A DNA stretch of 51,364 nt, from assembly GCA_007134525.1 (NCBI GenBank), contig SLKR01000111.1, positions 1 through 51,364 of the forward strand, given 5' to 3'. Position 1 is the stretch's first letter. Each line of letters opens with the position of its first letter. This DNA is from Bacteroidales bacterium (GTDB lineage Bacteria > Bacteroidota > Bacteroidia > Bacteroidales > UBA7960). Below are positions 46,129 through 51,364 of the stretch, in pieces. Made by a program: the position numbers and the translations under genes. The notes below the pieces were generated by a model. It was not told the DNA's origin, ran no database searches, and saw only the letters and a list, made by a program, of their open reading frames with translations.

Positions 46129-47115
46129 ATGACTGACCTTTCCACTACCTATATGGGGCTTAAGCTCCGAAGCCCGGTTATTGCCGGCAGCTCTGGCCTG
46201 ACCAAAAATATCCGGAACCTTGAAGAGATTGATCAAATGGGTGCCGGTGCAGTTGTTCTGAAGTCCCTGTTCGAGGAACAGATTAAGTTTGAGGTACGCA
46301 GAGTGTTCTCCTATGAAGAAGCTCACAGTTCATATACTGAAGCAGAGGACTATATCAGGAACTATGCAAGGGAACATACCCTGGACGAATACCTGGATCT
46401 TATTCAGGATGCTAAGAAAAGACTTAGAATACCAGTAATTGCAAGCATAAACTGTACCAGTGCACAAGAGTGGCCTGCGTTTGCAAGGAATATTGAAAAG
46501 GCCGGGGCTGACGCTATCGAACTGAATGTGTTTTTGCTTCCCTCTGATGCTAATAGGGAAGGGGCTGAATACGAGAAGGTGTATTTCGATATTACGGAAC
46601 AGGTGAAAAAAGAAACCGGCATCCCTGTCTCCCTTAAAATATCTACCTATTTTTCAGGCCTTGCAAACATGGTAAAGAAACTGTCCTGGACTGGTGTTCA
46701 GGGAATAGTAATGTTTAACCGGTTTTTCAATCCTGATATTGACATTGACAATATGCGTATAAAACCGGCTCACCTATACAGCGATCCTGAAGAAATATCT
46801 GCATCACTCAGATGGATGGCCATTTTGTCGGGGCAGCTGCAGACCGACCTTTGTGCTTCGACAGGTGTGCACGACGGAAAAGGTGTTATAAAGCAACTGC
46901 TTGCAGGGGCCACTGCGGTGCAGGTGTGTTCTACCCTGTATAAAAATGGCATTGGTCATCTTGACCTTATTCACAGGGAGATAAAGGAGTGGATGGAAAA
47001 AAACAGTTACAGCACCATTGATGAGTTTCGTGGTAAAATGAGCCAGAAGATGACTGACGATCCAGCCGCTTTTTTGAGGGTTCAGTTCATGAAACACTTT
47101 GCCGGAATAGAATAG
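46129..47115 (+). CDS. Dihydroorotate dehydrogenase-like protein
   Basis: FMN-binding TIM-barrel protein close to class 1 dihydroorotate dehydrogenase. The 328-residue protein starts MTDLSTTYMGLKLRSPVIAG and has AGSSGLTKN, SINCTSAQEW and DAIELNVF in the first half. LKISTYFSGLANMVKKL carries the lysine that usually binds FMN or substrate, and GATAVQVCSTLYKNG is the phosphate-binding end. Bacteroidota often have this paralogue in addition to the true PyrD, so its substrate may differ. The gene is single, followed by a 192-bp gap that contains the thioredoxin promoter. Confidence 0.87.
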   Translation: MTDLSTTYMGLKLRSPVIAGSSGLTKNIRNLEEIDQMGAGAVVLKSLFEEQIKFEVRRVFSYEEAHSSYTEAEDYIRNYAREHTLDEYLDLIQDAKKRLRIPVIASINCTSAQEWPAFARNIEKAGADAIELNVFLLPSDANREGAEYEKVYFDITEQVKKETGIPVSLKISTYFSGLANMVKKLSWTGVQGIVMFNRFFNPDIDIDNMRIKPAHLYSDPEEISASLRWMAILSGQLQTDLCASTGVHDGKGVIKQLLAGATAVQVCSTLYKNGIGHLDLIHREIKEWMEKNSYSTIDEFRGKMSQKMTDDPAAFLRVQFMKHFAGIE

Positions 47116-47166
47116 ATCCTCTGCCACCCGGATTACAGCCATTTAAAATTTTTTAACTCTTTGTAT

Positions 47167-47197
47167 TTTGTCACAATAAAATATCTATATACTTTTA
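47167..47197 (+). promoter_or_regulatory. Thioredoxin operon promoter (TTTG-N19-TACTTTTA)
   Basis: TTTG (47167-47170), exactly 19 bp, then TACTTTTA (47190-47197), one base off consensus. The leader would be about 105 nt. A purine-rich stretch (gagggtaaaaa) precedes the ATG at 47308. No riboswitch-like structure is clear in the leader. Confidence 0.7.
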
Positions 47198-47307
47198 TAC
47201 CAAATATAAAATGAACTTTTTTGTAATGTAGCTGTTTGGTAGTTAAGTACTTATTAAAAGGGCATTAAGCAAAATAACTAAGTAAAAAAACTAAACGAGG
47301 GTAAAAA

Positions 47308-47766
47308 ATGAGATCTGAAAAGAGCAAAAAACTGCTTCCGGCACTGATAGCCGTGGGTGTTATAGGATTGTCCGTTCTGTTTGTATCACTATACGGAAGG
47401 TCAGAACCTGCTGCAGAAGCTGAACCCCGTCCTGAGGCTTCCGGGGAGTATAGTTATGTTATTAACCTTGATTCCCGGGGTTTTGAGAGTGCTGTATCAG
47501 AAGGAGTCGTTCTGGTTGCCTTCTGGGCCGACTGGTGCCCTCCCTGCCGTATCCAGAACCCGATTCTTGAAGAGCTTGCAGCCGAAGTGCATGAGTTTGC
47601 AGATATAACCAAGCTGGATGTTGATAATTATGGGGATATAGCTGCCGGGTTTGGTGTAAGGAGTATCCCCACCCTTCTGCTTTTCAAGGATGGTGAGATA
47701 GTAGAGCGCTTTGTGGGAGTACAGCAGAAAGAAACCCTTATGGCAGCAATAGAAGAACATTTATAG
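47308..47766 (+). CDS. Membrane-anchored thioredoxin-family protein
   Basis: A 152-residue protein with an N-terminal hydrophobic segment (LLPALIAVGVIGLSVLFVSL, about 9-28) that acts as a signal anchor or signal peptide, then a linker and a thioredoxin domain. The active site is WADWCPPCRIQNP near residue 72, with a CPPC motif, and the cis-proline is in SIPTLLLFKDG. It is predicted to face the periplasm. The cytosolic-type thioredoxin gene follows after 49 bp, then DUF6132. Its partner could be a periplasmic oxidoreductase or cytochrome maturation protein; this is not shown. Confidence 0.88.
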   Translation: MRSEKSKKLLPALIAVGVIGLSVLFVSLYGRSEPAAEAEPRPEASGEYSYVINLDSRGFESAVSEGVVLVAFWADWCPPCRIQNPILEELAAEVHEFADITKLDVDNYGDIAAGFGVRSIPTLLLFKDGEIVERFVGVQQKETLMAAIEEHL

Positions 47767-47815
47767 TCTAATTATTAATATATTTATTAACATACATAAT
47801 TCATTATAATTTATC

Positions 47816-48172
47816 ATGGAAAATTTAACCAAGGAAGTATTCAAGGAAAAAGTATTCGATTTCGAAAATAACAAGGAGTGGAGTTTTGCAGGTGATAAGC
47901 CCTGTATAATTGATTTCTATGCCGACTGGTGTGCGCCATGCCGTACGCTTACCCCTGTTATGGAAGAACTCTCGGAGGAGTACAAAGGCAAGGTAGATAT
48001 ATACAAGATCGATACCGAAAAGGAACAGGAACTGGCTGCCATGTTCGGTATCAGAAGCATTCCCTCGATTCTTTTCGTGCCCAGCGAAGGACAGCCCCAG
48101 ATGGCTACGGGAGCCCTGCCCAAGGATGCACTTCAGAAAGCCATTGAGGATGTACTCGGTGTAAAAAACTGA
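47816..48172 (+). CDS. Thioredoxin (cytosolic type)
   Basis: A 118-residue thioredoxin without a signal peptide. The active site is YADWCAPCRTLTP near residue 40 (CAPC rather than the classical CGPC), the cis-proline is in SIPSILFVPSEG, and the domain ends with KDALQKAIEDVLG. It may be the general reductant for peroxidases. It is 6 bp upstream of the DUF6132 gene, so the two are co-translated. Confidence 0.92.
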   Translation: MENLTKEVFKEKVFDFENNKEWSFAGDKPCIIDFYADWCAPCRTLTPVMEELSEEYKGKVDIYKIDTEKEQELAAMFGIRSIPSILFVPSEGQPQMATGALPKDALQKAIEDVLGVKN

Positions 48173-48178
48173 TGCTAT

Positions 48179-48430
48179 ATGGAAGCAGATAAGAGAAAAG
48201 AATATCAAAAACGGGTCTTCCCTTTCAGGGTTGACCCGTCCCGTTATATCTGGCTTGTGGGGGCCTTTACCCTGATTGGAGTAGCCGGAGGCTACGCATA
48301 TTATGCCCTGATAGGGTGTAACTCGGGTGGGTGTGCAATTACTTCCAACCCATACATGAGTATGGTGTGGGGTGGTGTGATGGGGTTTTTACTTCCCGAC
48401 TTCGTGGTCAAAAAGAGAGAAAAGGAGTAA
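48179..48430 (+). CDS. DUF6132 small membrane protein
   Basis: An 83-residue protein with two transmembrane helices (YIWLVGAFTLIGVAGGYAYY at about 21-40 and a second at about 60-75). Between them is a conserved loop GCNSGGCAITSNPYMS with two cysteines spaced CX4C at 45 and 50. The C-terminus is basic and probably cytoplasmic. The family has no known function. Its place directly after two thioredoxins suggests that its cysteine pair takes part in thiol exchange across the membrane; this is inference. It converges with the LptF/G gene. Confidence 0.85.
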   Translation: MEADKRKEYQKRVFPFRVDPSRYIWLVGAFTLIGVAGGYAYYALIGCNSGGCAITSNPYMSMVWGGVMGFLLPDFVVKKREKE

Positions 48431-48438
48431 TTTTGTCT

Positions 48439-49518
48439 CTATTTTGGTGCAACCTTAAGCAGGTACAGGCCTAGTAGCCCGTATACTATATTGGGTATCC
48501 ATACCGATAACATCGGATGCAGGTTCCCCTTTGTGGCGAATGTAGTTGTTACCTGCATAAAGAGTATAAATGTAAAACTCAGGGTTATACCTGCACCCAG
48601 ATGTAATCCTATCCCTCCCCTTACCTTCTGGCTTGAGAGGGCCATTCCGATAAAAGTCAGCACCAGCGTTGCAAAAGGGAATGCCAGGCGACGGTGTTTT
48701 TCGACTTCGTAGAAGCTAACTGCCTCAGAACCTTTCAGCCTCTCGTTTGCTATAAATTCATTCAGTTCCTTGTAGTTCATTGTTTCCATGTCCTTGAGGT
48801 TCTGTATGAAATCGTTCGGGGTAAAAGGGAGGATGGTGTCCATTTGCCTTCCGAAGCTCAGCTTTTCATTCGTTCCGTCCAGCTCCCTGATGTTATAGTT
48901 GCTGATGGTCCAGTGCCCTTCATCTTCGTTGAACTGAGCCTGTGTGGCCAGCATTTTGTAGTTGAGCTCACCATCCTCAATCCTTTCCAGGGTGAAGCGG
49001 TATCCTGTCAGGGTTCTTTCATTGAAGGTTTCAAGGTATATAAATACCCCCGGCCTGATCTGCATATGGATATTCCTGCCCCTGAAAGTTTCCGGCTTCC
49101 TTACGTACTGGCTCTCGAATTCCAGCCTCTTCTCATTTGCCGGAGGTATAACTACATTGGAAAGGTATACCGACAGAAGTGACAGGATAATTGCAGAGTA
49201 TAAATAGGGCCTTAACAACCGCCTGAAGCTCACCCCTGAGCTCAAAATGGCAATTATCTCGGTATTGAAAGCCATCCTGGAAGTAAAGAACACCACAGTA
49301 ATGAAGGTAAACAGCGGGTTGAAAAGGTTTATAAAGTAAGGGATGAAATTTGCGTAGTAAACAAAGATAATATCATAGAGCGGGGCCCTGTTCTCAATGA
49401 AGTTGTCAATTTTTTCAGAGAGATCGAATACAACGACTATCAGAATTATAAGGGATATAGCATATACAAAGGTCCCCAGGAATTTACGCATTATGTATAT
49501 GTCCAGTATCTTCAGCAT
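48439..49518 (-). CDS. LptF/LptG-family permease
   Basis: Inner-membrane subunit of the LPS export ABC transporter. The 359-residue protein has six helices, three at each end: MLKILDIYIMRKFLGTFVYA at the start, and GIGLHLGAGITLSFTFILFM and PNIVYGLLGLYLL near the end. A periplasmic jellyroll domain lies between them (about 120-250). LptF and LptG cannot be told apart by eye. It follows tgt by 75 bp on the same strand, a neighbourhood I recall as common in Bacteroidota. Confidence 0.92.
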   Translation of the reverse strand: MLKILDIYIMRKFLGTFVYAISLIILIVVVFDLSEKIDNFIENRAPLYDIIFVYYANFIPYFINLFNPLFTFITVVFFTSRMAFNTEIIAILSSGVSFRRLLRPYLYSAIILSLLSVYLSNVVIPPANEKRLEFESQYVRKPETFRGRNIHMQIRPGVFIYLETFNERTLTGYRFTLERIEDGELNYKMLATQAQFNEDEGHWTISNYNIRELDGTNEKLSFGRQMDTILPFTPNDFIQNLKDMETMNYKELNEFIANERLKGSEAVSFYEVEKHRRLAFPFATLVLTFIGMALSSQKVRGGIGLHLGAGITLSFTFILFMQVTTTFATKGNLHPMLSVWIPNIVYGLLGLYLLKVAPK

Positions 49519-49593
49519 AGAAGGGGGAAGGGTGTGCCCTTTTCTTTAAAACTCTTGTATTATAGGGAATAACGCGGCAAATATACGCTTATT

Positions 49594-50724
49594 TTACAAG
49601 CGGCATGCCAGCTTTTCACTCATATTCTTCTTCCATCCGGCGAAGGTATTGTCAAGGATATGCCCCCTGGCTTCTTTCATGAGGTCGGTATAAAAACGCA
49701 GGTTGTGGATGGTTGCCAGAATGGGTCCGAGCATTTCATTAGAAACAAACAGATGCCTTAGGTAGGCCCTGCTGTATCTGTGGTCGGCAAAGCTGCCTCC
49801 CTCCGGGTCAATTTCTCCCATGTCGCTTTCCCATTTCTTGTTACGTATGTTGATAATGCCCTCACGGGTAAAGAGCATTCCATTGCGTGCATTCCTTGTG
49901 GGCATCACACAGTCGAACATATCTACCCCGAGTGCCATGCATTCGACAAGGTTTTGCGGGGTACCTACCCCCATAAGATACCTGGGTTTCCCGGGTGGCA
50001 ATATATCGCATACCAGTTCTGTCATTTCATACATCAACTCTGCAGGTTCGCCTACCGACAGACCCCCTATCGCATTGCCATCCAAGTCAGCCCCACTGAT
50101 ATATTCAGCTGACTCTTTCCTCAGGTCTTTAAAAGTGCTTCCCTGTACTATCGGAAACAGTGACTGTCTGTAACCGTATAATCCGGGGTTTTTGCTGAAG
50201 TGTGAACAGCAGCGGTCAAGCCAGTCGTGTGTAAGCTTCATTGACGCCTTTGCATAGCTGTATTCACATGGGTACGGAGTGCATTCGTCAAATGCCATAA
50301 TAATATCGGCACCTATCTGCCTTTGTATATCGATAACCTTCTCGGGGGAGAAAAAATGCCGTGATCCGTCAATATGAGAGCTGAATGTTACACCGTCTGA
50401 ACTTATCTTTCTGCGTTCAGCAAGTGAGTAGACCTGATATCCGCCACTGTCGGTTAGTACCGGGCCATTCCAGGACATAAAACGGTGAATACCGCCGGCT
50501 TTGCCTAGGATGTCCAGGCCTGGTCTGAGGTATAGATGGTAGGTGTTTGCCAGTATTATATCGGGCCTGACCTCCTCCTCCAGGTCCTTGAAGTGAACCG
50601 CCTTAACTGTTGCAGCCGTTCCAACAGGCATGAATGTGGGGGTTTCTATTGGGCCATGATCAGTATGCAATATACCTGCCCTTGCCTTGCTGCTGCTGTC
50701 AGTCCCCTTTATCTCAAACTTCAT
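49594..50724 (-). CDS. tgt: tRNA-guanine transglycosylase without zinc cysteines
   Basis: Exchanges guanine-34 for preQ1 in tRNAs with GUN anticodons. The 376-residue protein has the catalytic base region LTDSGGYQVYSL near residue 90 and the nucleophile in MFDCVMPTRNARNG near residue 275. The structural zinc site of the E. coli-type enzyme (CxCxxC then His) is not conserved: the corresponding stretch is DPEGGSFADHRYSRAY, with no cysteine, though the histidine in TIHNL remains. I recall the same loss in other Bacteroidota. It starts at the ATG at 50724 with a TATCTTTG promoter element, divergent from the sigma factor gene. Confidence 0.95.
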   Translation of the reverse strand: MKFEIKGTDSSSKARAGILHTDHGPIETPTFMPVGTAATVKAVHFKDLEEEVRPDIILANTYHLYLRPGLDILGKAGGIHRFMSWNGPVLTDSGGYQVYSLAERRKISSDGVTFSSHIDGSRHFFSPEKVIDIQRQIGADIIMAFDECTPYPCEYSYAKASMKLTHDWLDRCCSHFSKNPGLYGYRQSLFPIVQGSTFKDLRKESAEYISGADLDGNAIGGLSVGEPAELMYEMTELVCDILPPGKPRYLMGVGTPQNLVECMALGVDMFDCVMPTRNARNGMLFTREGIINIRNKKWESDMGEIDPEGGSFADHRYSRAYLRHLFVSNEMLGPILATIHNLRFYTDLMKEARGHILDNTFAGWKKNMSEKLACRL

Positions 50725-50744
50725 TCAGGCGCTTGATTTTTTTT

Positions 50745-50752
50745 CAAAGATA
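50745..50752 (-). promoter_or_regulatory. -7 element TATCTTTG of tgt
   Basis: The minus strand reads TATCTTTG, an exact consensus match, 20 bp upstream of the tgt start. Confidence 0.65.
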
Positions 50753-50776
50753 GCAAGTATTATTCTTAGATTATGG

Positions 50777-50784
50777 TATTTTTG
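50777..50784 (+). promoter_or_regulatory. -7 element TATTTTTG of the sigma factor gene
   Basis: TATTTTTG matches TAnnTTTG and ends only 5 bp before the ATG at 50790. Transcription from it would start at or next to the start codon. Confidence 0.5.
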
Positions 50785-50789
50785 TCCCT

Positions 50790-51364
50790 ATGGGAGGTAA
50801 TGCAGGTCATACGGACAAGGCAAAAAGGGACCTGGCTCTGTTGAAGGAGGCCACAGAGAACAACAACCAGCACGCTTTCGCCGAGCTGATGAGGCTTTAC
50901 AAGGACACAATTTTTTATATGTTGCTTAAGATGACCGGCAATCCAGCCGATGCAGAAGATCTGTGCATTGAAACCTTCGGAAAGGCATTCACAAACATAC
51001 AGCAGTACAACGACAAATATGCCTTCAGCACCTGGCTGTTTAAGATCGCAACAAATAACTGCATAGATTTTATACGCAAACAGAAGAAGAATGTGCTTAA
51101 TCTTGAGGCTAATGAAGGTATAGAAGACCCTGAAGACAAGTTTGGGTTCGTTGCCGAAATGGTCAATCCTGAGGATAGCTTTATCCGCAGTCAGAAAATT
51201 GATCTTGTAAGGCAGGTAGTTCAGACCCTGAAGCCGCGTTACAGGACACTGATATCCATGCGGTATTTTCAGGAGCTTTCATATGTTGAGATAGCCAAGG
51301 AACTTGATCTTCCTATCGGAACCGTCAAGGCTCAACTTTTCAGGGCAAGGGACTTCCTTTATCA
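50790..51364 (+). CDS. ECF-type RNA polymerase sigma factor (cut by window end)
   Basis: The first 191 codons of a sigma-70 family, ECF-like factor; the frame stays open at the window edge, which is why the ORF track omits it. Region 2 is seen as AFAELMRLYKDTIFYMLLKM, DAEDLCIETFGKAF and FSTWLFKIATNNCIDFIRKQ. A linker of about 45 residues rich in acidic positions follows. Region 4 has LKPRYRTLISMRYFQELSYV and IAKELDLPIGTVKAQLFRAR. The ATG at 50790 (MGGNAGHTDK) is the only start that keeps region 2 whole. No anti-sigma gene is visible, as the downstream side is outside the window. Confidence 0.93.
   Translation, partial: MGGNAGHTDKAKRDLALLKEATENNNQHAFAELMRLYKDTIFYMLLKMTGNPADAEDLCIETFGKAFTNIQQYNDKYAFSTWLFKIATNNCIDFIRKQKKNVLNLEANEGIEDPEDKFGFVAEMVNPEDSFIRSQKIDLVRQVVQTLKPRYRTLISMRYFQELSYVEIAKELDLPIGTVKAQLFRARDFLY

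Overview
The window is a stretch of Bacteroidota chromosome (class Bacteroidia or a relative; the exact order is inference). The signs are consistent. Upstream regions repeatedly carry the Bacteroidota promoter form TTTG-N19/20-TAnnTTTG. The V-type ATPase operon has the E-DUF2764-A-B-D-I-K layout. Tgt lacks the zinc cysteines and LysS has a C-terminal extension. DUF2027, DUF3109 and DUF6132 genes, a FadL-type porin and several lipoproteins are also present. Coding density is high. I see no insertion sequence, prophage, CRISPR array, tRNA or rRNA. The only RNA gene I can support is rnpB.

Layout. 1-3.9 kb: a conserved protein of unknown function, an RmlD-type dTDP-4-dehydrorhamnose reductase, and a divergent carotenoid pair (CrtW ketolase and CrtYcd-type lycopene cyclase). 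4-11.6 kb: a seven-gene V-ATPase operon on the minus strand whose K subunit keeps all five sodium ligands known from Enterococcus hirae. 11.8-16.3 kb: a YceI lipoprotein, a NapH/NapG-like polyferredoxin fusion with a DUF362 partner, a small membrane protein and a DUF3109 protein. 16.3-22.9 kb: a tight lysS-GH3-gltX operon, divergent from rlmD across a palindrome, then acylphosphatase. 23-28.6 kb: an S9 peptidase lipoprotein, a CxxCH lipoprotein, a NadR-like kinase and an EamA transporter in one run, then CysQ and a glutathione peroxidase. 28.6-36.6 kb: gyrB, an outer-membrane barrel with a 1014-residue TPR protein, rnpB, and a DUF2027 protein without an Smr domain. 36.8-40.9 kb: Wzx flippase, Wzz and Wzy/ligase. 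41-46 kb: nitroreductase, a FadL porin with a GDSL lipoprotein, and a nucleoside kinase. 46-51.4 kb: a dihydroorotate dehydrogenase-like protein, two thioredoxins with DUF6132, LptF/G, tgt, and a sigma factor cut off by the window end.

How the genes work together. Most are core housekeeping (translation, supercoiling, envelope, ion pumping). The groupings that invite a functional hypothesis are: GH3 between two aminoacyl-tRNA synthetase genes; polyferredoxin plus DUF362; TPR plus barrel; thioredoxins plus DUF6132; and the CxxCH lipoprotein beside a NadR-like kinase and transporter. None is clearly a new defence or mobile system. The GH3 operon and the palindrome controlling it are the most interesting leads I can support.
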